A stretch of 64,000 bases of DNA from Mycolicibacterium goodii (GTDB lineage Bacteria > Actinomycetota > Actinomycetes > Mycobacteriales > Mycobacteriaceae): positions 1,860,001 through 1,924,000 of the forward strand of contig NZ_CP092364.2 of the NCBI RefSeq assembly GCF_022370755.2. Direction: 5' to 3'. Below, piece by piece: positions 38,631 to 47,590 of this stretch (positions within the stretch are counted from its first letter, which is position 1; every line of letters starts with the position of its first letter). The translations under genes and the position numbers were made by a program. A model generated the notes under the pieces. It did not search any database. It saw only the letters and a list, made by a program, of their open reading frames with translations, and had not been told where the DNA came from.

Positions 38631-39212
38631 TCATGCGGCGATCGTCGACCGGGCCGCGTCCAGAGCGTGCGCCCACCACATCAATTCGCTGACGAGTGCG
38701 TCGAGTTTGGCGTCCAGGCCGGAGAACAGGGCGGGGTCGGAGGCGTCGGCGGTCATGGCAGGCACGAGTGTCTCGGGCAGGATGTGTACTGCAGGCCGGA
38801 TCGGTGCCATGCCGAGTTCGATCGACACGGTTCGCAATTGCTCGACTGCGCGCGCCCCGCCGACGTTTCCCCATCCCACGAATGCCACCGGCTTGCGGTC
38901 CCACTCGACGTAGAAGTGGTCGACTGCGTTCTTGAACACACCGGTGTAGCCGTGGTTGTACTCGCCGGTGAGGACGACGAAGCCATCGGCGGCGTCGATG
39001 CGCCGGCCGAGTTCCGCGACGGCCTCGGTCGCGTACCGGCGGGGCGTGTAGATGGGAGCGGGTGCGTCGAAGCTGGGCAGATCGTGTTCACGCATGTCGA
39101 TCACGTCGACGTCGACGCCGTCGCGGCGCAACCGGTCGACGACCCATGCGGCCGGGCGGTCCGCGAAGCGCTCGGCGCGGGTGCTGGTGAGGATGACTGC
39201 GATCCTGGTCAT
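38631..39212 (-). CDS. NADPH-dependent FMN reductase family protein
   Basis: A 193-residue flavodoxin-like protein. It begins MTRIAVILTSTRAERFADRPA, with the FMN-phosphate loop, then VVLTGEYNHGYTGVFKNAVDHFY, the typical P-x-Y-N-x-x/G-x-x-x-LKNA-type motif, and VAFVGWGNVGGARAVEQLR. It likely reduces FMN or quinones with NADPH. The start follows AGGAGT. It is divergent from a TetR regulator that is probably its repressor. Confidence 0.9.
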   Translation of the reverse strand: MTRIAVILTSTRAERFADRPAAWVVDRLRRDGVDVDVIDMREHDLPSFDAPAPIYTPRRYATEAVAELGRRIDAADGFVVLTGEYNHGYTGVFKNAVDHFYVEWDRKPVAFVGWGNVGGARAVEQLRTVSIELGMAPIRPAVHILPETLVPAMTADASDPALFSGLDAKLDALVSELMWWAHALDAARSTIAA

Positions 39213-39229
39213 GGAAATTCACTCCTAGT

Positions 39230-39280
39230 GGGGAAGGTTCCCCGGTTTGGGGACGTACCCTGTAACGGGGACCCTTCCCC
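39230..39280. promoter_or_regulatory. Palindromic operators between FMN reductase and TetR genes
   Basis: Three related palindromes lie in the 101-bp divergent promoter: 39230-39243 GGGGAAGGTTCCCC (perfect arms around GG), 39248-39259 GGGGACGTACCC, and 39267-39280 GGGGACCCTTCCCC (one mismatch). The outer two are also inverted relative to each other. Repeated GGGGAN2TTCCCC units between a TetR gene and its target are a normal operator layout. Confidence 0.65.
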
Positions 39281-39313
39281 GGATATTCCCGGACAGTGGA
39301 ATGGACGGTGTAC

Positions 39314-39925
39314 ATGCGTACCGACGCGCAACGGAACAGGTCGGCGGTGTTGGAGGCGGCGGGGACGGTATTCGCCGAACGCGGCCTCGACGTCTCGCTC
39401 AACGAGATCGCGCGCCGGGCCGGGGTGGGGAACGCGACGCTGTATCGCCATTTCCCCACGCGCGAGGCGCTCGTCGCCGAGGTGTTCGCACGTCAGATGC
39501 AGGACTACCTCACCGCCGCGGAGGGGGCGGCGGTCGCTGACGACCCTTTGGTCGCCTTCCGTGGATTCGTCACCGCGACTTGCGAATTACAGGCCGCGAG
39601 CCGCGCGCTGGCGGATCTGCTGGTTTCCTTGCAACCCGTGTCGCCGGAGGTCGACGAGATGCGGGATCGCCACTACGAGGTCATCAGCCGGGTGATCCGA
39701 CGGGCCGTGGACTCCGGCGTGGTGCGGGCCGACCTTCGCCCGTCCGACATCGCCGTGTTGTTGATGGCGAACGCGGGTCTGATACGTCGAACCGCCGACG
39801 ATGCGCCTGGTGCGAGCGCTCGACTGGTGGCGGTGTGGCTGGCCGGGGCCACGAGGCCCGATTGGGCGGCGGGTCCGCCGGCCCCCGCCGAGGAGGACAT
39901 CGCTCAGGCGTTGCTCCGCGGCTGA
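39314..39925 (+). CDS. TetR-family transcriptional regulator
   Basis: A 203-residue repressor. The N-terminal HTH is classical: VLEAAGTVFAERGLDVSLNEI, ARRAGVGNATLYRHFPTREA. The C-terminal ligand-binding part (about 80-200) matches the SBD-type found in many actinobacterial TetR proteins. ATG 39314 (MRTDAQRN) begins the conserved part; GTG 39296 would add six residues. It likely represses itself and the divergent FMN reductase through the GGGGA palindromes. Its 3' end overlaps the convergent IclR gene by 22 bp. Confidence 0.9.
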   Translation: MRTDAQRNRSAVLEAAGTVFAERGLDVSLNEIARRAGVGNATLYRHFPTREALVAEVFARQMQDYLTAAEGAAVADDPLVAFRGFVTATCELQAASRALADLLVSLQPVSPEVDEMRDRHYEVISRVIRRAVDSGVVRADLRPSDIAVLLMANAGLIRRTADDAPGASARLVAVWLAGATRPDWAAGPPAPAEEDIAQALLRG

Positions 39926-40743
39926 CCGGCGGCTTTGTCCCGCCGCGCGCGTTCGAGCTCGGCCACCGCCGTGACGGACCGGTGTTCGAGGACCTTGCCG
40001 GTGGCGCCCAATTGTTCGGAGATCGCCGCTCCGGTCCTCAGCATCTCCGTCACCACGACGGGTAGACGGTCGGCCGAGAGTCGTCCGCGCGGTGCGGAGA
40101 TGTGGACGGCCGCGTTGACGACGCCGTGGGAATCGAAGATCGGTGTGGCCAGACCGATGATGCCCTCGACGCTTTCTCCGTCACTGACGCTGTACCCGCG
40201 GTCGCGGATGACGGCCAGTTCTCTCTCCAACTCCGGCGGATCGGTCAGCGTGAAGGGGGTCAGCTGTTCGAGTTCGTGGGACGCGAGTACCCGCTGTTCG
40301 AGATCGGAGTTGAACGCCGCGAACAACTTTCCGATGCTCGAACCATGCAGCGGTCTGTCGCCGCCGAGCTTCATGACCACCGAGAGGTTCTGGCCGGCCT
40401 CGTACCTGTCGGCGTAGGTGACCGTGTTGCCGCTGCGAACCGCGAGATAGGTGTTCTCGTTCACCGTCTCGCACAACTCCAGTAGGTAAGGGCGGCTGAT
40501 CTGTCGAAGGTCCACCGAGTCGACGATCGACAGTGCCATCACCAGCGAGCGCGGGCCGAGCACGTAGGTCTTGTGGTCGAGCTGGCGCGCCGCGTCGAGC
40601 TCGACCAGGGAGGACATGAGGTCGTGAGCGCTGCTCATCGGCATCTTCAAGTCCTCGCACAGCGGCTTGAGGGCGCTGCCTTCCTGGTGGTGCGCCAGGT
40701 ACTCGAGGATCCGTAGGGCTCGGTCGAGGCGGGCGGGGTTCAT
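39904..40743 (-). CDS. IclR-family transcriptional regulator
   Basis: A 279-residue regulator. The winged HTH is at the N-terminus (LDRALRILEYLAHHQEGSAL, DLKMPMSSAHDLMSSLVELD), and the GAF-like effector domain follows (NENTYLAVRSGNTVTYADRY, VEGIIGLATPIFDSHGVVNAAV). It is divergent from the long catabolic operon starting at 40878 and very probably controls it in response to the substrate or a CoA intermediate (inference from arrangement). Confidence 0.93.
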   Translation of the reverse strand: MNPARLDRALRILEYLAHHQEGSALKPLCEDLKMPMSSAHDLMSSLVELDAARQLDHKTYVLGPRSLVMALSIVDSVDLRQISRPYLLELCETVNENTYLAVRSGNTVTYADRYEAGQNLSVVMKLGGDRPLHGSSIGKLFAAFNSDLEQRVLASHELEQLTPFTLTDPPELERELAVIRDRGYSVSDGESVEGIIGLATPIFDSHGVVNAAVHISAPRGRLSADRLPVVVTEMLRTGAAISEQLGATGKVLEHRSVTAVAELERARRDKAAGQPRSNA

Positions 40744-40767
40744 GCACTCATTCTCGCACGAAAATCC

Positions 40768-40864
40768 GAAGTGTCATTCGCAGACCCGAAGTTCGCCATT
40801 GACATGTGACTCCGCCCACGCTTACGCTTCGGAATACCGAAGTTCACATCGAAATCTCGAAGTT
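40768..40864. promoter_or_regulatory. Candidate IclR operators (CCGAAGT repeats)
   Basis: The 134-bp divergent promoter carries a perfect palindrome CTTCGG-AATA-CCGAAG at 40827-40842 and further copies of the half site (TCCGAAGTG near 40768, CCCGAAGTTCG near 40786, TCTCGAAGTTC near 40856). IclR-family regulators commonly bind such short palindromes upstream of their target operon. Confidence 0.6.
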
Positions 40865-40877
40865 CAGGAGAGTGCGG

Positions 40878-42188
40878 ATGTCGCCTCACGTCGTCGCGAT
40901 TCTTGTTCTGGCCGGCATCTTCGTGCTCGGCACGACGCGCTCGGTCAATCTGGGTGTCCTCGCACTCGTGGGCGCATTCGTGGTGGGCGTGGGAACGTTC
41001 GCCGTCGACGCCGGAGATGTACTGGACGGCTTCCCGGCCAACCTGTTCGTGATCCTGGTCGGGGTCACCTACCTGTTCGCGATGGCGAAGCGAAACGGCA
41101 CAGTCGACTGGCTCGTCGCGCGCTCGGTTCAAGCGGTACAGGGCCGGGTGGCGGCGTTGCCGTGGGTCATGTTCGTGCTCAGTGGTGCGCTCGTGGCGCT
41201 GGGCGCACTCAGCCCGGCCGCGGTCGCGATCATCGCCCCTGTCGGCATGGCATTCGCCACCCGCTACGGGATCAACCCGCTGCTGATGGGCTTGATGGTC
41301 ATCCACGGGTCGGCAGCAGGCAATTTCTCCCCGCTGGGCGTCCTCGGCGTGATCACCAACGGAGTCGTCGAGCGCAGCGGCCTCCCCGGCAGCCCGATGG
41401 GGATCTTCGTCGCCAACGCCGCATTCAACATCGTCCTGGGCCTCGTCGTCTACCTCGCGTTCGGTGGGCTGAAATTGATCAAGTCGGGGGCGCGGTGCAG
41501 CGTGGGCGATCCGAACACGCCCGGCCCCGACGGCACCTCGATCGGTACCGGTGGTGTGGCTGTGAGATCCCGGATCGTCGAGGTCACCGCAACCGCACGG
41601 CGGCAACGTTCCGCGACACTGACGGGTTTGGCGGTCCTGGCCGTCGGAGCGCTGGTGTTCGATCTCGACATCGGCCTGCTGGCGATGACGGTCGCCGCCG
41701 CGCTGGCGCTGCTGTATCCGGAGACCGCGAAGGCTGCGGTCGCCGATATCAGCTGGGGCGTCGTCCTCTTGATCTGCGGGATCGTCACTTACGTCGGTCT
41801 GATGGAATCAGCGGGCACGGTCGATTTCATCGGACAAGCGATCGCCTCGGTGTCCTCGGCGCTCTTGGCGGCATTGGTCCTTCTCTATGTCGGTGCGGTC
41901 GTCTCGGCCTTCGCCTCGACGACCGGCATCCTCGGCGCCCTGATCCCGCTCGCCGTACCACTGCTGGTGTCAGGTCAACTCGGTGCCGTCGCGGTGGTGA
42001 TCGCACTGTCCATCTCGGCGTCGGTGGTCGACTCGAGCCCCTTCTCGACCAACGGGGCACTGGTGGTGGCGAACGCATCGCAGGACCGAGAATCCGCCGT
42101 GTATCGCGGCCTGATGATCTGGGGATTCAGCTTGGTCGCGGTGACGCCGTTGGTGACCTGGGCCGTCTTCGTCCTTCCGCGCTGGTGA
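40878..42188 (+). CDS. MatC/SLC13-like dicarboxylate permease
   Basis: A 436-residue membrane protein with about 11-12 hydrophobic helices in two halves. The N-terminal part resembles the MatC (malonate/dicarboxylate carrier) domain: FPANLFVILVGVTYLFAMAK and GNFSPLGVLGVITNGVV; the second half repeats the pattern with SASVVDSSPFSTNGALVVAN. These Ser/Thr-rich SPxG and SPFSTNG loops are typical of substrate/Na sites in this transporter superfamily. ATG 40878 follows AGGAG at 7 bases. As first gene of the operon it predicts import of a dicarboxylic acid. Confidence 0.87.
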   Translation: MSPHVVAILVLAGIFVLGTTRSVNLGVLALVGAFVVGVGTFAVDAGDVLDGFPANLFVILVGVTYLFAMAKRNGTVDWLVARSVQAVQGRVAALPWVMFVLSGALVALGALSPAAVAIIAPVGMAFATRYGINPLLMGLMVIHGSAAGNFSPLGVLGVITNGVVERSGLPGSPMGIFVANAAFNIVLGLVVYLAFGGLKLIKSGARCSVGDPNTPGPDGTSIGTGGVAVRSRIVEVTATARRQRSATLTGLAVLAVGALVFDLDIGLLAMTVAAALALLYPETAKAAVADISWGVVLLICGIVTYVGLMESAGTVDFIGQAIASVSSALLAALVLLYVGAVVSAFASTTGILGALIPLAVPLLVSGQLGAVAVVIALSISASVVDSSPFSTNGALVVANASQDRESAVYRGLMIWGFSLVAVTPLVTWAVFVLPRW

Positions 42189-42193
42189 CCACC

Positions 42194-43300
42194 ATGAGCC
42201 ATCACATCGATTTCTCCGCACCCCTCGACGGTGTCACCGTCGTCGACATCACCACCTCGCTGGGCGAATACGCCGGACGACTGTTGGCCGATCTTGGCGC
42301 GCGCGTCATCCGGATCGGGATCCCGGGCACCACACCGGCGCGACGCGTATTCATGAACGCAGGCAAGACGATCCGGCACGACGACACCGATCTGGACGCC
42401 CTGCTGGCCGATGCGCAGATCCTCATCACCAGTGAGGCACCCGCCGTCCTGCAGAGCAAGGGCCTGGACCCCGCTGAGATCACGTGCCGTCACGAACGAC
42501 TCGTGCACCTGGCGATCAGCCCCTTCGGTCTCACCGGGCCGTACGCCGATCGTCCCGCCAGTGACCTGACGCTGCTGGCGGCCGGGGGGTTGCTGGCTCT
42601 CGCCGGAGATCCCGACCGGGAACCGGTGCGAGCGTGGGGCGAGCAGACCGCCGTCATCGCCGGCGTGCACGCCGCCACCGCAGCGCTCATCGCCCTGCAT
42701 GTTCTGGAGACCGAGGGATACGGCCAGATCGTCGACCTGTCGGTCCAGGAGGCGGTCGCGCACTCCATCGAAAACGCCGCCCAGTACTTCGATCTCGAGC
42801 ACGTGGTGCGCCGTCGGGCCGGTGCCGGGCCGCGGGAGGCGGGAACCGGTCTGTTCCGGTGCGCCGACGGATGGATCTACCTGGTCGGAGGCCTCGGCGG
42901 TAAGCCCTTGGCCTGGGACGCCATCGTCGACTGGCTGATCGAGGGCTCGTGCTCGGGCGCGGATGAACTGCGTGCCGAGCGCTGGCAGACACCGCAGTGG
43001 CGTCGCACATCACATGCCAACGACCGGTTCCGTGAACTTTTCGAGGCTTTCGCCGCGCGCCGTACCAAGGCCGAGTTGTTCGCCGCGGGCCAGCGACGGG
43101 GCATCAGCATCGCGCCGGTTTCGACTCCCGAGGACTTGTTGGCCGATCCGCAGTTGGTGGCGCGCGACTACTTCCGCGTCATCGACGCCGACGGTGACCC
43201 GACGGTGATACCCGGGTCGCCCTATCGGTTCCGTCACTCGGCCGTCGGCCCCGGCGATGTCCACACCACAACCGATGTCGAACCTGTGAGGAGCCGATGA
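42194..43300 (+). CDS. Class III CoA-transferase homologue, probably non-catalytic subunit (BbsE/F-like)
   Basis: A 368-residue CaiB/BaiF-family protein: LDGVTVVDITTSLGEYAGRLLADLGARVIRI and HERLVHLAISPFGLTGPYADR. By eye, the catalytic Asp that precedes the conserved HAA by seven residues in the downstream partner is Thr here (TAVIAGVHAATAALIAL), so it may be a structural subunit. ATG 42194 is preferred; GTG 42185 overlaps the permease stop. The stop overlaps the next CoA-transferase (ATGA), suggesting a stoichiometric heteromer, as with the BbsEF benzylsuccinate CoA-transferase. Confidence 0.85.
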   Translation: MSHHIDFSAPLDGVTVVDITTSLGEYAGRLLADLGARVIRIGIPGTTPARRVFMNAGKTIRHDDTDLDALLADAQILITSEAPAVLQSKGLDPAEITCRHERLVHLAISPFGLTGPYADRPASDLTLLAAGGLLALAGDPDREPVRAWGEQTAVIAGVHAATAALIALHVLETEGYGQIVDLSVQEAVAHSIENAAQYFDLEHVVRRRAGAGPREAGTGLFRCADGWIYLVGGLGGKPLAWDAIVDWLIEGSCSGADELRAERWQTPQWRRTSHANDRFRELFEAFAARRTKAELFAAGQRRGISIAPVSTPEDLLADPQLVARDYFRVIDADGDPTVIPGSPYRFRHSAVGPGDVHTTTDVEPVRSR

Positions 43301-44520
43301 TGCCCACACCGATGGCGTTGGACGGGATCCGCGTTGCCGACTTCTCGTGGGTGGGCGCGGGGCCGTTCCTGACCAAGCCGCTGGCCGATCACGGAGCGGA
43401 CGTGGTCAAGGTCGAATCACGCCGTCGGGTCGACCCGATCCGGTCGATGGCCCCATTCCGCGACGGTGTCGCAGGTGTCGAGCGCAGCGGCTATTTCGCC
43501 AACCGCAACACCAGTAAGCGGTCGATCTGCCTGGACCTCAAGGATCCTCGCGGTCGTGAACTCGCCCTGCGCCTCATCGAGGCCAGCGATGTCGTCGTCA
43601 ACAATTTCAGTCCCGGCACCATGGATCGATTGGGACTCGGATATGACGATGCCAGGGCGGTCCGGCCGGACGTGGTGTATCTGGAGATGCCGATGATGGG
43701 CACCGAAGGGCCGCACCGTGATTGCCGAGGATATGGACTCACGATCGCCGCCGCCGGTGGACTGCTCGGCCTCTCCGGGTACGACGATCGGCCGCCGGTC
43801 GGCACCGGGACGAACTACCCCGACCACGTCCCGAATCCGCTGCACGCCGCCGTGGCCGTGCTGGCCGCACTGCGCAAGCGGCGCCGCACCGGGCAGGGCG
43901 AATACATCGAACTGGCCCAACTCGAGTCGACCATCAACGCCATCGGGCCGGCCGTTGTCGCCGCCGCACACGGTGAGACGGTGCGTCCGGCAGGCAACGA
44001 CGACGTCATCGCTGTTCCGCACGGCGTGTACCCGTGCGCAGGCGAGGACCGGTGGTGCGCGGTTGCGGTGTTCGATGACGAGCAATGGGCCGCAACGCGT
44101 CTGGTGCTCAGTGCCGTGGACTGGACGCGGTACCCGCAGTTCGACACGGTCGACGGGCGTCGTCGCGCCCGGGCCGACCTCGACCGGACCATCGGACAGG
44201 CCAGCATCCGCTGGGACGCGGACCGCCTGGCCGCCGAGTTGACGGCGCGGGGTGTGGCCGCCTCACCGGTCCAGCACGCCGATGATCTCATCCGACGTGA
44301 CCCCCAGTTGCGGGCGCGCGCTCACTGGGTGACCCTCGACCACCCGGTCATGGGCCCGTCGATCTACGACCGCATCCCGTACCGGCTCTCGGTGACGCCG
44401 GGTTGCCTGCGTACGCCCGCACCACTGCTGGGCGCCGACACCCGAGATGTGTGCACACAGCTGCTGGGGTTGACCGACAACACCTACGAAGTATTGGAAC
44501 AACAGGGAGTGGTGGGCTGA
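43297..44520 (+). CDS. Class III CoA-transferase, probable catalytic subunit (BbsE/F-like)
   Basis: A 407-residue CaiB/BaiF-family enzyme: LDGIRVADFSWVGAGPFLTK, LADHGADVVKVE, NRNTSKRSICLDLKDPRGRE and the canonical Asp in NYPDHVPNPLHAAVAVLAAL. It should move CoA from a donor such as succinyl-CoA to a carboxylate. The N-terminus resembles BbsF-type proteins (inference from memory). ATG 43297 overlaps the preceding stop; the next gene starts one base after its own stop codon. Confidence 0.9.
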   Translation: MMPTPMALDGIRVADFSWVGAGPFLTKPLADHGADVVKVESRRRVDPIRSMAPFRDGVAGVERSGYFANRNTSKRSICLDLKDPRGRELALRLIEASDVVVNNFSPGTMDRLGLGYDDARAVRPDVVYLEMPMMGTEGPHRDCRGYGLTIAAAGGLLGLSGYDDRPPVGTGTNYPDHVPNPLHAAVAVLAALRKRRRTGQGEYIELAQLESTINAIGPAVVAAAHGETVRPAGNDDVIAVPHGVYPCAGEDRWCAVAVFDDEQWAATRLVLSAVDWTRYPQFDTVDGRRRARADLDRTIGQASIRWDADRLAAELTARGVAASPVQHADDLIRRDPQLRARAHWVTLDHPVMGPSIYDRIPYRLSVTPGCLRTPAPLLGADTRDVCTQLLGLTDNTYEVLEQQGVVG

Positions 44521-44521
44521 G

Positions 44522-45325
44522 ATGGCCATCGAAACCGAACGCAACAGCCGGACCTTCGTGGTGCGGATCAACCGGCCGGAGGCGCTCAACGCACTCGACG
44601 TCGAGTCGATGATCGCCTTGAACGATGTCTTACGGGAATTCCGGGACGACCCAACGCTTTCGGTGGCAGTGCTGACCGGGGCGGGCGAGCGTGCCTTCTG
44701 TACCGGAGCCGACCTGAAAGGGACGCTCCCACCGGATTCCGGTTTCGCCGAAAGCTACTTCCAACCCTATGACGACAGCGTGCGGTCAGGTCTGTACGTG
44801 CGCGCCATCACGCTGTCCGAACTGGCGATCCCCAAGCCTCTGATCGCCGCGGTCAACGGCCATGCGCTCGGAGGCGGAGCCGAGATCGCACTGGACTGCG
44901 ACATCAGGATCGCAAGTGAGACAGCCTCCTTCGGATTACCTGAGGCGCGCTGGGGAAGCGTGCCAGCCGTCGGCGGCGTATCGAAACTCCTGCGTGCGGT
45001 TCCGCGTGCGGTCGCGATGCACATGCTGCTCACCGGTGGACGGATCGATGCGGCAGAGGCCTACCGGGTGGGGCTGGTCAGCGAGGTCGTCGCTCCCGAC
45101 GAACTGTTGACGCGGGCGCTCGACATCGCCGACCGCATCACGGCCAACGCACCGCTGGCCGTGCGCAGCATCAAGACGCTGGCCGCCCGCACCGAGGATC
45201 TGCCGCTGTCCCGCTCGGTCGAACTCGAGCAACTGCTGTGGGGCTTGCTCCGTGACACCCATGACCGCGTCGAGGGACGCCGCGCCTTCGCCGAACGGCG
45301 CCAACCTGAATACCACGGCCGCTGA
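44522..45325 (+). CDS. Enoyl-CoA hydratase/isomerase family protein (BbsH-like)
   Basis: A 267-residue crotonase. The oxyanion-hole segments are ERAFCTGADLKGT and NGHALGGGAEIALDCDIRIA; the second catalytic Glu region reads LPEARWGSVPAVGGVSKL, where Glu is kept at PEARWG. It should hydrate a 2-enoyl-CoA in the pathway between the CoA-transferase and SDR steps. It begins one base after the CoA-transferase gene ends, with no independent promoter evident. Confidence 0.92.
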   Translation: MAIETERNSRTFVVRINRPEALNALDVESMIALNDVLREFRDDPTLSVAVLTGAGERAFCTGADLKGTLPPDSGFAESYFQPYDDSVRSGLYVRAITLSELAIPKPLIAAVNGHALGGGAEIALDCDIRIASETASFGLPEARWGSVPAVGGVSKLLRAVPRAVAMHMLLTGGRIDAAEAYRVGLVSEVVAPDELLTRALDIADRITANAPLAVRSIKTLAARTEDLPLSRSVELEQLLWGLLRDTHDRVEGRRAFAERRQPEYHGR

Positions 45326-45343
45326 ACGACAAGAGGACAGACG

Positions 45344-45769
45344 ATGAACACGATTGAGAACTTCACCGCCCCGACCGGGCGCGTGATCGGTGCCGAGCAC
45401 TACCTGACCGATGGCCGCCGCGTCGTCCTGCGGGTGACTCACTGCCGGGATTGCGACCGGCGGTGGTTCCCCGCCCGCGCCCAGTGCTCCCACTGCGCAT
45501 CCTTCGAAGTCGACGATGAGGTGACCTCCAGCGCGGGCACGGCGTACGCGTCGACCGTGGTGCGCATCGGACCGGCACGGTTCGGCCCGCCTTATCCGCT
45601 GGCGTATGTCGATGTCGACGGTGTACGCCTGCTGGCCCACGTCGTGACGCCCGAGGCACCCGCGCCCGGAACGCCGATCGAGCTTCGACAGGCGGCCATC
45701 GCCGTCGACGAGCACGGCCCGCTGTTGTCCTACGCCGTTGCCGCCGCCACGGAAGGAGAACGGTCATGA
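45344..45769 (+). CDS. DUF35 zinc-ribbon/OB-fold protein, thiolase partner (BbsA-like)
   Basis: A 141-residue protein with a rubredoxin-like zinc ribbon CRDCDRRWFPARAQCSHC (about 34-51) followed by the OB-fold (GTAYASTVVRIGPARF, PYPLAYVDVDGVRLLAHV). DUF35 proteins bind acyl-CoA and partner with thiolases encoded next to them; in BbsAB the DUF35 subunit is an integral part of the thiolase. Its stop overlaps the thiolase start (ATGA), as expected for such a complex. Confidence 0.92.
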   Translation: MNTIENFTAPTGRVIGAEHYLTDGRRVVLRVTHCRDCDRRWFPARAQCSHCASFEVDDEVTSSAGTAYASTVVRIGPARFGPPYPLAYVDVDGVRLLAHVVTPEAPAPGTPIELRQAAIAVDEHGPLLSYAVAAATEGERS

Positions 45770-46908
45770 GGGAGGTGTTCGTGGCCGGTGCGGCCGTACA
45801 CCCGTTCGGCAAACATCGCGACAAGCCTGCCGAGGAGCTCGGCTACCACGCGGTGAGCGAACTCCTGGCGACAACCGGCGCGCCACCCGACCTGGTCGAT
45901 GTCGGGTTCGGCGGTTCGGTCTACGGCGGATCCCTGCTCGCCCAACGGGTGTTGCAGCGCGTCGGGATCTCCGGGCAACCGGTTTTCACCGTCGAGAACG
46001 CGTGTGCCAGTGGCGCATCAGCGGTTCACCTGGCCTGGCAGGCGGTGGCCGGTGGAACTGCCGAGTGCGCAATCGCGTTCGGCGCCGAGAACCTGTCGTC
46101 GTTCGGCGGGGGCACCCTGCCGTTGACCACCAACGACATCGAGATCGAGCAGGGCATGGTGATGCCGGCCGCCTACGCGATGCGGGCCCAGCGCTATCTC
46201 CATGATTGGGGCGCGTCGATCGACGACCTCACCGAGGTCTCGGTGAAGAACCGCCGCAACGGTGCCCACAATCCGCGGGCGCATTTCCAGCGCGAGATCA
46301 CCCGTGACGACGTGGCGGCCTCTCGGCCGGTTGCCGATCCGCTCAGGTTGCTGCATTGCTGCCCGAACAGTGACGGGGCTGCTGCGGTGCTGTTGTGCTC
46401 CGAGCAGGTTGCGGCACAACTGGGGGCGCCCTACGTGCATGTGGCCGCCAGTGTGGTGGCCTCAGGCGAGTTCTCGACCGGATACCGAGACATGACGTGG
46501 CCGAACATCACCGAGAGGACCGCTCGCGCGGCATACGCCCAAGCGGGCTTGGGTCCCGACGACCTCGACCTGGTCGAACTCCATGATGCGTTCAGCATCG
46601 CCGAGTTGTTGCACGCCGAGGCCCTCGGCATCGCCGAGCGGGGCAAGGCGCACGCTGCGGTGTCCACCGGTCAGTTCGACCGGGACGGACGCGTCGCGGT
46701 GAGCCCGAGTGGGGGACTGCTGTCCCGGGGGCACCCGGTGGGAGCCACCGGGGTGGCTCAGATCTGTGAGGCCTATTGGCAATTGACCGGCCGAGCCGGC
46801 GCGGTGCAAGTGGCCGATGCGCAAGTTGCACTCACCCACGTAACCGGCGGCGGCATCTTCGGCGTCGACAACGGTGCCTGCTCCGTCCACATCCTCAGCA
46901 CACGATAG
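45766..46908 (+). CDS. SCP-x/BbsB-type thiolase
   Basis: A 380-residue thiolase of the lipid-transfer/SCP-x type. The nucleophilic Cys is in VENACASGASAVHLA (about residue 84), the family HDAF motif is VELHDAFSIAEL, and the GHP loop is GGLLSRGHPVGATG. It lacks the second Cys-x-G motif of classical thiolases, like BbsB and other DUF35-dependent thiolases. It should cleave a 3-oxoacyl-CoA to end one beta-oxidation round. Confidence 0.92.
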   Translation: MREVFVAGAAVHPFGKHRDKPAEELGYHAVSELLATTGAPPDLVDVGFGGSVYGGSLLAQRVLQRVGISGQPVFTVENACASGASAVHLAWQAVAGGTAECAIAFGAENLSSFGGGTLPLTTNDIEIEQGMVMPAAYAMRAQRYLHDWGASIDDLTEVSVKNRRNGAHNPRAHFQREITRDDVAASRPVADPLRLLHCCPNSDGAAAVLLCSEQVAAQLGAPYVHVAASVVASGEFSTGYRDMTWPNITERTARAAYAQAGLGPDDLDLVELHDAFSIAELLHAEALGIAERGKAHAAVSTGQFDRDGRVAVSPSGGLLSRGHPVGATGVAQICEAYWQLTGRAGAVQVADAQVALTHVTGGGIFGVDNGACSVHILSTR

Positions 46909-46916
46909 GAACCGCC

Positions 46917-47561
46917 ATGACCGAAGACGACGAGAAGAGAACAGCTCTGGTGCTGTCCCAGGGCGATGAGGAGGTGACCGCCGCAGTGGTGCATGCGCTC
47001 GAACGCGACGGGTGGCGGGTCACCCGTGTCGACGGCGACGTTGCAGCCATCACCGATCCCGGCCTGACCATCCACGGGGTGGTCTACCTCCCCGGCTTGC
47101 TCTCGAGTGGGGGATACCCGCAGAAAGTCGAGCCCGCGGTGTCCCTGCTGGAACTGGTCGACCTGCTGCGGCCACACCTGGCGGACCGGCACCAGGGCGG
47201 GTCCCGGGTGGTCGCGGTGGGCAGTCGCGACTGGCTGGGGTGGCCCAGCCGCCCGCTGGCGGCCGCGCAGTCCGCTGCACTCGTTGCCGCGGTGAGAAGC
47301 CTCGCTCTGGCCCACGGACAGGCCGGGGTGACGGTCAACGCGGTGATCGGTCTGCTGGTCGACGCGGCCGAGCGGCGTGACATCGGCCCGGCACACGGCA
47401 CCCACCTGTATGAACCCGTGCCGCTCACGGGTGAACCGGTCGAGCCCGACGACATCGCCGCTGCGGTCGCGTTCTTCCTCGACGACCGCAGCGGCTACAT
47501 CACCGGGCAGATCCTGCATTGCTGCGGCGGCGCCAGCCTGCTGTCGAGCTTGTCGGCGTGA
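46917..47561 (+). CDS. Degenerate SDR-family protein, probable pseudoenzyme subunit (BbsC-like)
   Basis: A 214-residue SDR homologue that has lost its catalytic features. The TGxxxGIG nucleotide motif is replaced by VLSQGDEEVTAAVV. The active-site YxxxK, present as YASSK in the next gene, is replaced by residues AAAQS (RPLAAAQSAALVAAVRSLAL). Similarity to the following SDR is still clear in SRDWLGW (there SRAWLGW) and at the C-terminus (YITGQILHCCGG, there AITGQILYVCGG). In BbsCD of toluene degraders an inactive SDR subunit pairs with an active one. The start is ATG 46917. Confidence 0.85.
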   Translation: MTEDDEKRTALVLSQGDEEVTAAVVHALERDGWRVTRVDGDVAAITDPGLTIHGVVYLPGLLSSGGYPQKVEPAVSLLELVDLLRPHLADRHQGGSRVVAVGSRDWLGWPSRPLAAAQSAALVAAVRSLALAHGQAGVTVNAVIGLLVDAAERRDIGPAHGTHLYEPVPLTGEPVEPDDIAAAVAFFLDDRSGYITGQILHCCGGASLLSSLSA

Positions 47562-47590
47562 TACCGGTACGAGAAGAAGGTACTGCCAAT

